Below are positions 6,246-11,978 of a stretch of DNA of 13,538 nucleotides, piece after piece (position 1 is the stretch's first letter; the number at the start of each line of letters is the position of its first letter). The DNA lies in contig CAYQFA010000026.1 in assembly GCA_964416665.1 (NCBI GenBank), positions 1-13,538 of the forward strand, read 5' to 3'. Under the pieces are notes generated by a model. The model had not been told where the DNA came from. It saw only the letters and a list, made by a program, of their open reading frames with translations, and did not search any database. A program made the position numbers and the translations under genes. This DNA comes from JAKAGE01 sp964416665 (GTDB lineage: Bacteria > Patescibacteriota > Minisyncoccia > UBA6257 > 2-01-FULL-56-20).

Positions 6246-6572
6246 ATGAATCTCCTGAAAGTTACAAAAGATCGGATCGTCAAAGCCGCACTGGGGAAGG
6301 GAACTGTCCCGAGCGGTCTCGTTGAGTTGAATAAATATTTCAGACATTTCGGCCCGATCAATTTTGAGGAGCATAAGGAAGGCGGGCTCATTATTTCAGT
6401 AAGTACGAATTTTAAGTACGGAAGCATTGTGGCTCACGGGAAAGATCGGGAGGAGCTTGATGCGAATGTTGAGGATGCGATTCTCGCGTCGTTTGAAATC
6501 CCGTCATCGTACAAACATGAGGCGAGCCTCGTTAAGGTTGGTGACAAGCAGGAGGCATATGCCCTCGCCTAG
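6246..6572 (+). CDS. HicB-like antitoxin
   Basis: A 108-residue protein upstream of a HicA-like toxin. The central part fits the HicB partial-RNase-H-like fold: a beta hairpin (GGLIISVSTNFKYGSIVAHG) followed by the HicB-style helix KDREELDANVEDAILASFEI (about residues 65-84). By family knowledge it would bind and neutralise HicA and may repress its own promoter. The N-terminal 35 residues (LLKVTKDRIVKAALGKGTVP) are not typical of short HicB and no clear C-terminal DNA-binding domain is visible. ATG 6246 is used; the leader is about 10 nt. The 3' end overlaps the toxin gene by 14 bases, so the two are translationally coupled. The antitoxin-first order is the reverse of classic hicAB. Assignment rests on pattern plus context. 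Confidence 0.65.
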   Translation: MNLLKVTKDRIVKAALGKGTVPSGLVELNKYFRHFGPINFEEHKEGGLIISVSTNFKYGSIVAHGKDREELDANVEDAILASFEIPSSYKHEASLVKVGDKQEAYALA

Positions 6573-6804
6573 CGATCTCCCTGGAGAAATAAAAAGAAAG
6601 AAATTTGTTAAAGCTCTCGAGCGATGTGGTTTTGTTATTAATAAGGTTGGAGGCAACGGGAGCCATTACAAAGCAATTTGGCCTCGAAATAATAAATCTA
6701 TCACTATCCAGCAAGACCTTCCTAAGCCTGTGTTGCGATATCTTCTGAGAGAGATCGAGGCATGTACGGGGATAACTTGGGATGAGATTAATGCAAATCT
6801 ATAA
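6559..6804 (+). CDS. HicA-like mRNA interferase toxin
   Basis: An 81-residue protein of the HicA/YcfA dsRBD-like fold. KRKKFVKALERCGFVINKVGGN matches the N-terminal helix and strand, GSHYKAIWP contains the conserved catalytic His (H36) of the GSH motif, and SITIQQDLPKPVLRYLLREI matches the strand plus final helix with the usual Ile-x-Gln/His and L-x-x-IL pattern. HicA toxins cut mRNA and stall translation until HicB is removed. ATG 6559 is chosen: GGAGG lies at 6551-6555, one of the few clear Shine-Dalgarno sites in the window, although the gap is only 3 bases. The gene begins inside the end of the HicB-like gene, in another frame. An upstream in-frame extension to 6427 is a shadow of hicB. 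Confidence 0.75.
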   Translation: MPSPSDLPGEIKRKKFVKALERCGFVINKVGGNGSHYKAIWPRNNKSITIQQDLPKPVLRYLLREIEACTGITWDEINANL

Positions 6805-6805
6805 C
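6777..6805 (+). promoter_or_regulatory. Possible leaderless promoter of the YgjP-like gene
   Basis: TTGGGA 6777-6782 and TATAAC 6800-6805 with a 17-base spacer. The hexamer ends 5 bases before the ATG at 6811 and overlaps the hicA stop codon. If used, transcription would start on or one base beside the ATG. The -10 lacks the final T, so the call is weak. Confidence 0.35.
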
Positions 6806-6810
6806 TAAGT

Positions 6811-7380
6811 ATGCAAAAAGAGATTACTTTTCAATCGGAGACGATTCCATATACCCTTCGCCGGAGCGCACGCGCACGTCGCATGCGGCTTGCGGTGCAT
6901 CGTGACGGGTCGGTGGTGCTCACGACGCCGGCGTGGTTTGGGTCGCGTGCGGGGGAGGGATTTGTGGCCCGGCACGCGCGGTGGCTTATGGATAAGATCG
7001 CGTTCTTTCGCGGGCTGCCGCCGGTGGATCCGGTTGCTTTGTATAGCCGGCGTGAGTATCTGTCTTATAAGGAGGAGGCGCGTGCGCTGGTTCTTTCGAA
7101 GATCGGTCAATTCCATGCGCGCCTTGGTGGTGCTGCGTATCATCGCGTGAGCATCAAAGACCAGAAGACGTGCTGGGGGAGCTGTTCGCGGAAGGGGAAT
7201 CTGAATTTTAATTACAAGCTACTGTTCCTGCCGTCGCATTTGCAGGACTATGTGGTCGTCCACGAGCTGGCGCATTTGACGGAGCTTAGCCACTCGCGTC
7301 GCTTTTGGGCGCTGGTCGCTGAGGTTCTTCCGGATTGGCGCGCGCGTCGCCGGGAGCTGCGGGGGAGGAGGATGCTGTAG
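6811..7380 (+). CDS. YgjP-like (DUF45) zinc metallopeptidase-domain protein
   Basis: 189 residues, the usual size for the YgjP/DUF45 family. The zincin signature is intact: HELAH at 151-155 with the third ligand His161 (HELAHLTELSH), followed by FW. The family motif WGSCSRKGNLNFNYKLLFLP (about 122-141) is also clear. The N-terminal half (YTLRRSARARRMRLAVHRDG) matches the strand-rich start of the family. YgjP-like proteins are predicted intracellular metallopeptidases; their substrates are poorly known, and in some bacteria they sit beside restriction or repair genes. Here the neighbours are toxin-like genes. The ATG is 6 bases after the hicA stop with no Shine-Dalgarno; it could be read through from hicA or use the weak promoter at 6777-6805. 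Confidence 0.9.
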   Translation: MQKEITFQSETIPYTLRRSARARRMRLAVHRDGSVVLTTPAWFGSRAGEGFVARHARWLMDKIAFFRGLPPVDPVALYSRREYLSYKEEARALVLSKIGQFHARLGGAAYHRVSIKDQKTCWGSCSRKGNLNFNYKLLFLPSHLQDYVVVHELAHLTELSHSRRFWALVAEVLPDWRARRRELRGRRML

Positions 7381-7420
7381 TTTTAGAAGTTTTTAATACA
7401 TAAAGTTGTAGGGTTTGTGG

Positions 7421-7822
7421 ATGATCAAGAATTATTTTTTAGCCTTGTTGGATTGGTGTAAGGTAACCGTCGTTTTATGGGATAAGGAATCGGCTATTGC
7501 CTTCAAAGAAGGCGAGGTTTGGTGGTGCGCTATCGGGCTTAATGTCGGCGAGGAAGTGTATGGGAAAGGGACCAGCTTTGCCCGTCCGGTTTTGGTATTT
7601 AGAAAATTAACGAGAAATTCTTTTCTTGGGTTGCCGCTTACGGGTTCTGAGAAAAAAGGGAGTTGGTATGTTCCCCTTGAATTACCGAGTCGGAAAAGTT
7701 CGATAATGCTTAATCAGGCAAAAGTTATTGATAAGAAAAGGTTGCGGGATAAAATAGTTACCGTAAACGTTTCTGACTTCCGCCTTATAAAGAAACTGTT
7801 CCACGAACTTTATTGTTCTTAA
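7421..7822 (+). CDS. PemK/MazF-like toxin-family protein
   Basis: 133 residues from ATG 7421. The MazF/PemK SH3-like barrel is suggested by FKEGEVWWCAIGLNVGEE (28-45, equivalent to the 'rGdIwwv.lG.niG.E' start of PemK-type proteins), RPVLVFRKLT (55-64), FLGLPLTG, WYVPLEL, and the late SSIMLNQAKVIDKKRLRDKI block, which resembles the family's 's.i.lsQ.r.id..Rl' strand. MazF proteins are mRNA endonucleases. A 20-residue N-terminal extension precedes the barrel. No antitoxin ORF is adjacent on either side, so this is an orphan or uses a distant partner. The region is AT-richer than its neighbours, consistent with transfer. A TTG at 7415 is an alternative start. No convincing promoter is seen. Confidence 0.75.
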   Translation: MIKNYFLALLDWCKVTVVLWDKESAIAFKEGEVWWCAIGLNVGEEVYGKGTSFARPVLVFRKLTRNSFLGLPLTGSEKKGSWYVPLELPSRKSSIMLNQAKVIDKKRLRDKIVTVNVSDFRLIKKLFHELYCS

Positions 7823-7831
7823 AATTAGTCA

Positions 7832-7862
7832 TCCCGCTTCCTGCGTGAAACAAGAAGCGGGA
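7832..7862 (+). terminator. Hairpin after the PemK-like gene
   Basis: TCCCGCTTC 7832-7840 pairs perfectly with GAAGCGGGA 7854-7862 (9 bp, 13-base loop), 9 bases after the stop codon. No T-tract follows, so it is either a weak terminator or a 3'-end stabilising stem. Confidence 0.5.
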
Positions 7863-7944
7863 ATCATCGGGTTAACTCCCCAATTCCCGTTCAGTATAGT
7901 AAACCCATTACGTTCGTCAAACATCATTTAATTAAAATTTAATG

Positions 7945-7950
7945 TATACT
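7945..7950 (+). promoter_or_regulatory. -10 element placed for a leaderless tspO-like mRNA
   Basis: TATACT 7945-7950 is followed by exactly six bases and then the ATG at 7957, which puts the predicted transcription start on the A of the start codon. The upstream region is AT-rich (ttaattaaaattta); no good -35 is seen. Confidence 0.6.
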
Positions 7951-7956
7951 GGATCC

Positions 7957-8424
7957 ATGCACCTCTCCTATTTTGTCATCCCGATCGTTGCCGTGCTTGT
8001 TTCTGCTATTGGTGGGCGAATGACGGTAGCGTCGGTGCGCACGTGGTACAAGACGATCCGCAAGCCGCGATGGACGCCGCCGGGGAGCGTCATCGGCGCG
8101 GTGTGGACGGTGCTCTATATTCTCGCGGCCCTATCGGCGCTCTTGGTGTGGAATCTCCCGGATGGCGCGCCAGCGCCGCTCGCGGTGGCGTCGCTCTTCG
8201 TGCTGAACGCGGTGGTGAACGTGGCGTGGAGCTGGGTGTTCTTTGTCCGGCATCGTACCGGCTTGGCGGTGGGGGTATGCCTATTCCTCGACCTCACGAT
8301 CGTTCTTTTGATTTGGCTCATTGCGCCGCTTTCTTCGCTCGCCGCGTGGTTCCTCGTGCCGTACGCCGCCTGGGTGACCTTCGCCTCGTACCTCAACTAT
8401 CGGGTGTGGGCGATGAACCGGTAA
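7957..8424 (+). CDS. TspO/MBR family (tryptophan-rich sensory) membrane protein
   Basis: 155 residues with five predicted membrane helices. Family motifs: WYKTIRKPRWTPPGSVIGAV (about 30-49), the NVAWSWVFF segment, and LVPYAAWVTFASYLNYRVW near the end with N-Y-x-x-W-x-M-N. TspO proteins bind porphyrins and other hydrophobic ligands in the membrane and are linked to stress and tetrapyrrole handling. ATG 7957 is preferred over the in-frame ATG 7942 because the latter lies upstream of and next to the -10 box TATACT; the mRNA would be leaderless. The stop codon lies in an 11-base palindrome (CCGGTAACCGG). Codon use is GC-rich compared with the PemK-like gene before it. Presence in a genome likely poor in haem synthesis would fit a salvage or signalling role, but that is inference. 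Confidence 0.92.
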   Translation: MHLSYFVIPIVAVLVSAIGGRMTVASVRTWYKTIRKPRWTPPGSVIGAVWTVLYILAALSALLVWNLPDGAPAPLAVASLFVLNAVVNVAWSWVFFVRHRTGLAVGVCLFLDLTIVLLIWLIAPLSSLAAWFLVPYAAWVTFASYLNYRVWAMNR

Positions 8425-8430
8425 CCGGGA

Positions 8431-8459
8431 TTGACGATTCCTTCAATTTATATTAATAT
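8431..8459 (+). promoter_or_regulatory. Promoter of the four-helix membrane protein gene
   Basis: TTGACG 8431-8436 and TAATAT 8454-8459 with a 17-base spacer. The start would be about 8466. Other -10 registers (TATATT 8457-8462) fit less well. Confidence 0.5.
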
Positions 8460-8477
8460 ATTGGCAGAAAGGAAACG

Positions 8478-9047
8478 GTGGCGGGTATGAAACTTTTGAA
8501 AAAGAGCGATCCGGAACGGAGGTGGCGGTCCTTCAAACGGCATGCGGCATTGTTGTTCAAGACCGTCTTCGTTGCTGCGGTGATCACGGGACTTTGGTAT
8601 GAACTGTGGTCTTATGGGTATCATTTTTCTGACGATGACAAGGATGTCCAGATCGGGGCGACCATCACCAGCCTCGGCGTCATCTACGGTGTTTTCATCG
8701 GGTGGATGGTCGCTGCGGCAAAACAGAAGTACGACGCGGTCGTCACTGCCGTGTTTGAAAAGAACAAAAGGGCCTACCTCCGCTATCGTGACGAGCGTCC
8801 GCCCATCGCGGTACATGTCATGATCGGTATGCTATCGGTGCCGTTCCTCAGTATGATCGGCCTGATCGCGTACAAACATGCATTGATGGGGGCGATGTCG
8901 GTTTTTTCGATCTCCGTGGTGTTGGTGGGGTTCTGGTTCGTGATCGCATTGCTCGAGAATCCTACCGGGAGCACCTGGATCGACGAGCGGACCCCCGACG
9001 ACTGGAAGACGGCGGACATCGACACATTCTTCCGCTTCGGAGCTTAG
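8478..9047 (+). CDS. Membrane protein of unknown function
   Basis: 189 residues from GTG 8478, or 186 from ATG 8487. The site agaaagga (8466-8473) is 4 bases from the GTG and 13 from the ATG, which favours the GTG. Four likely membrane helices are visible: LFKTVFVAAVITGLWYELW (about 26-44), ITSLGVIYGVFIGWMVAAA (about 64-82), VMIGMLSVPFLSMIGLIAY and MSVFSISVVLVGFWFVIALL. The N-terminus is basic (KKSDPERRWRSFKRH), the segment between helices 2 and 3 is charged, and the C-terminal tail is acidic. No catalytic motif stands out. The layout loosely recalls bestrophin-like or DUF4239 proteins, but I cannot assign it. It has its own promoter and terminator, so it is a single-gene unit. Confidence 0.75.
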   Translation: MAGMKLLKKSDPERRWRSFKRHAALLFKTVFVAAVITGLWYELWSYGYHFSDDDKDVQIGATITSLGVIYGVFIGWMVAAAKQKYDAVVTAVFEKNKRAYLRYRDERPPIAVHVMIGMLSVPFLSMIGLIAYKHALMGAMSVFSISVVLVGFWFVIALLENPTGSTWIDERTPDDWKTADIDTFFRFGA

Positions 9048-9069
9048 CTTCGGAGGAATCATCATCAGC

Positions 9070-9104
9070 AAGCTGCCACAGTACAACCGTGGCAGCTTTC
9101 ATTT
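9070..9104 (+). terminator. Intrinsic terminator after the membrane protein gene
   Basis: AAGCTGCCAC 9070-9079 pairs with GTGGCAGCTT 9089-9098 (10 bp, 9-base loop), followed by TCATTTTAT. It lies 23 bases after the stop codon. Confidence 0.8.
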
Positions 9105-9136
9105 TATGGGATTGTTAAAAAATCATTAAAAAACTT

Positions 9137-9164
9137 TTGACTTCGCGCGGTGTGCTTCTAAAAT
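9137..9164 (+). promoter_or_regulatory. Leaderless promoter of the coiled-coil gene
   Basis: TTGACT 9137-9142, 16-base spacer, TAAAAT 9159-9164, then exactly six bases (aagggc) and the ATG at 9171. The predicted transcription start is the A of the start codon. Confidence 0.7.
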
Positions 9165-9170
9165 AAGGGC

Positions 9171-9518
9171 ATGAGCGAGAAGCCGTCGGAAAAAATTTCA
9201 TTGGAAAGTTTGGACGCCAGGATCGATCGCCTGGACGCCAAAATGGATAAAAATTTCGCCGCGTTTCGTAAGGAAATGCGCGCGGGTTTTGCGCGCTCTG
9301 ATGCCGAGTTTCGAAAATTAGGTCTTATGTACGAGGATTTGGATGGCAAATTCCGTCTGTTGTTGGAGGGATTTAGCGGCCTGGATAGGAGGATGGAATC
9401 TCTCGAAAAACACACAGAAGAACGATTTGCAGAGGTAGATTATAAATTTGAGGTCATTTTTAAGCGATTTGACGATCTGGATGCTCTTTTGGCAAAGCGG
9501 TTAGGTTTTGCTATTTGA
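9171..9518 (+). CDS. Coiled-coil protein of unknown function
   Basis: 115 residues, almost wholly helical and charged. Heptad-like runs are clear: LDARIDRLDAKMDKNFAAF (about 14-32), FARSDAEFRKLGLMYEDLDG, FSGLDRRMESLEKHTEERFA and VDYKFEVIFKRFDDLDALLA. No membrane segment, signal peptide or DNA-binding motif is seen. Proteins of this kind, with repeated 'R/K-x-x-x-L/M-D' spacing, are common small ORFs in candidate-phylum genomes and have no known role. The start at ATG 9171 is supported by the -10 box six bases upstream; there is no Shine-Dalgarno. It lies immediately before the tuf promoter and appears to be a single-gene unit with no terminator of its own, so some read-through into tuf is possible. 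Confidence 0.75.
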   Translation: MSEKPSEKISLESLDARIDRLDAKMDKNFAAFRKEMRAGFARSDAEFRKLGLMYEDLDGKFRLLLEGFSGLDRRMESLEKHTEERFAEVDYKFEVIFKRFDDLDALLAKRLGFAI

Positions 9519-9544
9519 CAACTTTCGCCACTATGACATATAAT
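9515..9544 (+). promoter_or_regulatory. Consensus promoter of tuf-rpsJ
   Basis: TTGACA 9515-9520 and TATAAT 9539-9544 with an 18-base spacer. The -35 box overlaps the stop codon of the coiled-coil gene. The start is about 9551, giving a leader of about 122 nt. Confidence 0.9.
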
Positions 9545-9550
9545 CCTTAG

Positions 9551-9672
9551 TACGAATCCATAGCCGAGGTAACGTCGGGTCGATTGGTTACGGTTACCGG
9601 AGTTTAAAGGGTTTTCTTTTTTTGAAGGGGAGTGTGCGCGCAGATAAAATATTAATCATTAACACAAAAACT
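9551..9672 (+). promoter_or_regulatory. Structured tuf leader with T-tract motif
   Basis: GGTAAC 9568-9573 pairs with GTTACC 9593-9598, extended by CC 9564-9565 with GG 9599-9600. Sixteen bases later comes CTTTTTTTGAAG (9616-9627), the same element as at the end of the rpsL leader hairpin. The T-tract is not directly after the stem, so it is not a classic terminator. An A-rich, unstructured stretch precedes the ATG. Confidence 0.4.
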
Positions 9673-10872
9673 ATGGCTGAAAAAGAAAAATTCGATCGCT
9701 CCAAGCCGCACGTGAACGTCGGCACGATCGGTCACGTTGACCACGGCAAGACGACTTTGACCGCGGCTATTACGCACGTTTTGTTCATGAAGGGTTTGGC
9801 GAAGAAGGAGGAGAAAGTCGACCAGATCGACAACGCTCCTGAAGAGAAGGCTCGTGGTATCACAATCGCGTTGCATCACTCCGAGTATCAGTCCGAGAAG
9901 CGCCACTATGCGCACATCGATGCTCCTGGTCACGCCGATTACATCAAGAACATGATCACCGGTGCCGCCCAGATGGACGGTGCGGTCCTCGTCGTCGCAG
10001 CAACGGATGGTCCGATGCCGCAGACCCGCGAGCACATTTTGCTTGCCCGTCAGGTTGGTGTTCCTTCCATCGTCGTCTTCCTTAATAAGTGCGACATGGT
10101 TGATGATCCGGAATTGATCGACCTCGTCGAGGCCGAAGTCCGCGAACTTTTGAAGAAGCAGGAATATCCGGGCGACACCACCCCGATCATTCGTGGTTCG
10201 GCGCTCAAGGCGCTCGAAGCGACGTCTCTTGATGATCCAGCAGTGAAGCCGATCCTCGACCTCATCAAGGCAATGGATGACTTCATCCCTGATCCGGTTC
10301 GTGAGCTCGATAAGCCGTTCCTTATGCCGATCGAAGACATCTTCTCGATCGAAGGCCGTGGTACGGTCGTCACGGGTCGCGTTGAGCGCGGCGTCGTGAA
10401 AGTGAACGAGGAAGTTGAGATCGTCGGTCTGCGCCCAACAACGAAGACCGTCATCACAGGCATTGAAATGTTCAACAAGCTTTTGGACCAGGGTCAGGCT
10501 GGCGATAACGTCGGCGCCTTGCTTCGCGGCTTGAAGAAAGAGGATGTTGAGCGCGGTCAGGTGCTTGCCAAGCCGGGAAGCGTCACCCCGCACACCGAAT
10601 TCGAAGGTGAGGTTTACGTGCTTTCAAAGGAGGAGGGTGGCCGTCACTCGCCGTTCTTCAAGGGCTACAAACCGCAGTTCTATATTCGCACCACTGATGT
10701 TACCGGTGAGGTGACATTGCCGGAGGGTATGGAAATGGTCATGCCTGGCGATACGGTGAAGATCAACGTCAAGCTCATCGCGCCGGTTGCGCTCGAAGAG
10801 AAGCAGCGCTTTGCCATCCGCGAAGGAGGCAAGACGGTAGGCGCCGGTGTCGTCTCGAAGATCAATAAATAG
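9673..10872 (+). CDS. tuf: Elongation factor Tu
   Basis: GTPase that delivers aminoacyl-tRNA to the ribosome; 399 residues from ATG 9673. The P-loop is GHVDHGKT (20-27), switch I holds RGITI (61-65), switch II begins DAPGHADY (83-90), and the base-recognition motif is NKCD (138-141). Domains II (IEGRGTVVTGRVERGVVKVN) and III (GGRHSPFFKGYKPQFYIRTT) are complete. The in-frame TTG at 9622 would add 17 unconserved residues and is rejected. There is no Shine-Dalgarno; the ATG follows an A/C-rich stretch. Oddities: the stretch after RGITI reads ALHHSEYQ where most bacteria have N-T-x-H-V-E-Y, and DAPGH replaces the common DCPGH. It is transcribed from its own promoter together with rpsJ, and separated from fusA by accessory genes. 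Confidence 0.99.
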   Translation: MAEKEKFDRSKPHVNVGTIGHVDHGKTTLTAAITHVLFMKGLAKKEEKVDQIDNAPEEKARGITIALHHSEYQSEKRHYAHIDAPGHADYIKNMITGAAQMDGAVLVVAATDGPMPQTREHILLARQVGVPSIVVFLNKCDMVDDPELIDLVEAEVRELLKKQEYPGDTTPIIRGSALKALEATSLDDPAVKPILDLIKAMDDFIPDPVRELDKPFLMPIEDIFSIEGRGTVVTGRVERGVVKVNEEVEIVGLRPTTKTVITGIEMFNKLLDQGQAGDNVGALLRGLKKEDVERGQVLAKPGSVTPHTEFEGEVYVLSKEEGGRHSPFFKGYKPQFYIRTTDVTGEVTLPEGMEMVMPGDTVKINVKLIAPVALEEKQRFAIREGGKTVGAGVVSKINK

Positions 10873-10881
10873 TTTCAATCC

Positions 10882-11205
10882 ATGGCAAAAACGGATACCC
10901 CACAAAAGTTGCGTCTCAGGATCAAGTCCTACGATCATAAACTGATCGATAATTCGGCGCGGCAGATCATCGAAGCGGCCGAGAGGAATGATGCCAAGGT
11001 GACGGGGCCGATCCCGTTGCCAACGGAGATCAAACACTATACCGTGAACCGTTCGACGTTCGTCCACAAGGATGCCCGCGAGCAGTTCGAGCTTCGGGTG
11101 CACAAGCGCCTGGTGGAGATATTGAACCCCAGCCAGAAGATCATCGAATCGCTTTCGAACCTGAATCTTCCCGCTGGTGTGGATATCGAGATACGCATGG
11201 TCTAG
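10882..11205 (+). CDS. rpsJ: 30S ribosomal protein S10
   Basis: 30S head protein, also NusE in antitermination complexes; 107 residues, normal length. Conserved blocks: LRLRIKSYDHKLIDNSARQI (about 10-29), VTGPIPLPTEIKHYTVNRST (about 40-59), the loop around HKDAREQFELRVHKRL, and the end LNLPAGVDIEIRMV. It starts 9 bases after tuf with no Shine-Dalgarno and is the last gene of the tuf unit. Normally rplC follows directly; here 2 kb of other genes intervene. The last two codons and the stop are the outer part of a 34-bp-arm palindrome. Confidence 0.98.
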   Translation: MAKTDTPQKLRLRIKSYDHKLIDNSARQIIEAAERNDAKVTGPIPLPTEIKHYTVNRSTFVHKDAREQFELRVHKRLVEILNPSQKIIESLSNLNLPAGVDIEIRMV

Positions 11206-11281
11206 ATAACAAAAAGCTCCTTCTTCAACCTGCTGTGAGGACACAACGGTTGAAGAAGGGGCTTTTTGTTATCTAGACCAT
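11197..11281. terminator. Long palindromic bidirectional terminator spanning the rpsJ stop codon
   Basis: Arms 11197-11230 and 11248-11281 match over 34 bp with a single T/G wobble. The loop (11231-11247) has its own TGTG-AGGA-CACA stem. The core AAAAAGC-TCCTTCTTCAACC with its mirror ends in GCTTTTT, as for an intrinsic terminator on either strand. The arms run outward through AGATAAC and the last rpsJ codons. The stop codon of the convergent gene begins at the very next base (11282). Confidence 0.9.
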
Positions 11282-11886
11282 CTATAACCTTGTTCCGATG
11301 TAGGCTTTGATTTTCTTTTTCCCGCTTACAGCAAGAGCGATGGATCGCATACAGCCGTCATCAACATCTCCTTTTAACTTTTTCAATCCTTTTCGGCACT
11401 GTGGGATGGTGCCGCCGGGAAGAATGATGGGAAGCAGGTATTTATCTTTTTGAACGGCGTCCGATGAAGTTTGCAAAATCCTCGGGATCGATCGTTTTAC
11501 CCTGCTTTTAAGAAGTCTTGAATTCTTTTGCATCGCCAGGGAAACTTTTTCTGCCGTTTTGGAGAGGGAATCGTTCGTCCACGCGATAGGCAGTCCTCCC
11601 GCTCCTTTCCATACTGCGACCTCATTGGTGGCCACGACGCCGATGTGCCATTGAACATTGTTATAAGCGTCGCGTCGTGGCGGATATTCTTTGGCGATGA
11701 TGCGATCAAGCTGCGCCTCGTTCAATTTTTTCACATAGGCCTTCGCATTTCTTAGTTTTCTTGCAAATTCCTCTTTTGAGAGCAAGGGGAGATACCTCTT
11801 GTTTTTATTCCGTGTCTGCGGATATATTGGGATGCGACAAAGGCTCGCTTTACCTCGATGCCACGCGTCAAAGAAACCAATTTCAT
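11282..11886 (-). CDS. Unknown basic protein, apparently frameshifted near its N-terminus
   Basis: I do not recognise this protein. The long open frame covers 11282-11902 but has no good start: its only upstream start (TTG 11902) lies in the -10 box. A second frame begins at ATG 11886, six bases after a TATACT with extended TGC. It reads MKLVSLTRGIEVKRAFVASQ and stops after 44 residues at 11752. A -1 step on the five A residues (plus-strand T run 11802-11806) joins them as ...RRHGIK-NKRYLPLL..., giving about 201 residues. The joined protein is basic, with LSKEEFARKLRNAKAYVKKL (helical), NNVQWHIGVVATNEVAVWKG, LLPIILPGGTIPQCRKGLKK and DVDDGCMRSIALAVSGKKK. It converges on rpsJ and shares its palindromic terminator. 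It may be a pseudogene, a sequencing indel or a slippage product; a late internal start cannot be excluded. Confidence 0.55.
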
Positions 11887-11892
11887 ACCAAC

Positions 11893-11901
11893 AGTATAGC
11901 A
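11893..11901 (-). promoter_or_regulatory. Extended -10 of the convergent unknown gene
   Basis: On the minus strand TGC-TATACT (plus-strand 11893-11901), then exactly six bases and ATG 11886. This predicts a leaderless transcript and supports the 11886 start. No -35 match is seen, as is common for extended -10 promoters. Confidence 0.6.
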
Positions 11902-11939
11902 AATTGACGATTTTTCGATCGGTGGCCCGTGGTCTTTGT

Positions 11940-11972
11940 TATCACAAAGGAGGTTTCGCTTTGTGATATAAT
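11940..11972 (+). promoter_or_regulatory. Promoter with overlapping palindromic operator candidate
   Basis: Extended -10 TGA-TATAAT (11964-11972) is followed by six bases and ATG 11979. The inverted repeat TATCACAAAG (11940-11949) / CTTTGTGATA (11959-11968), with a 9-base spacer, covers the spacer and the first half of the -10. A dimeric repressor bound here would block RNA polymerase. Confidence 0.65.
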
Positions 11973-11978
11973 GAAACC

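Noticed and set aside
6125..6325. 66-residue ORF upstream of the HicB-like gene
   Set aside because: It overlaps the promoter and the start of the HicB-like gene and has no ribosome site or recognisable pattern.
8043..8456. 137-residue ORF overlapping the TspO-like gene
   Set aside because: It is an out-of-frame reading of the GC-rich tspO-like gene and lacks membrane or domain signals.
9622..9672. TTG start for EF-Tu
   Set aside because: The extra 17 residues are not conserved; ATG 9673 gives the normal MAEKEKFDRSKPHVNVGTIG start.
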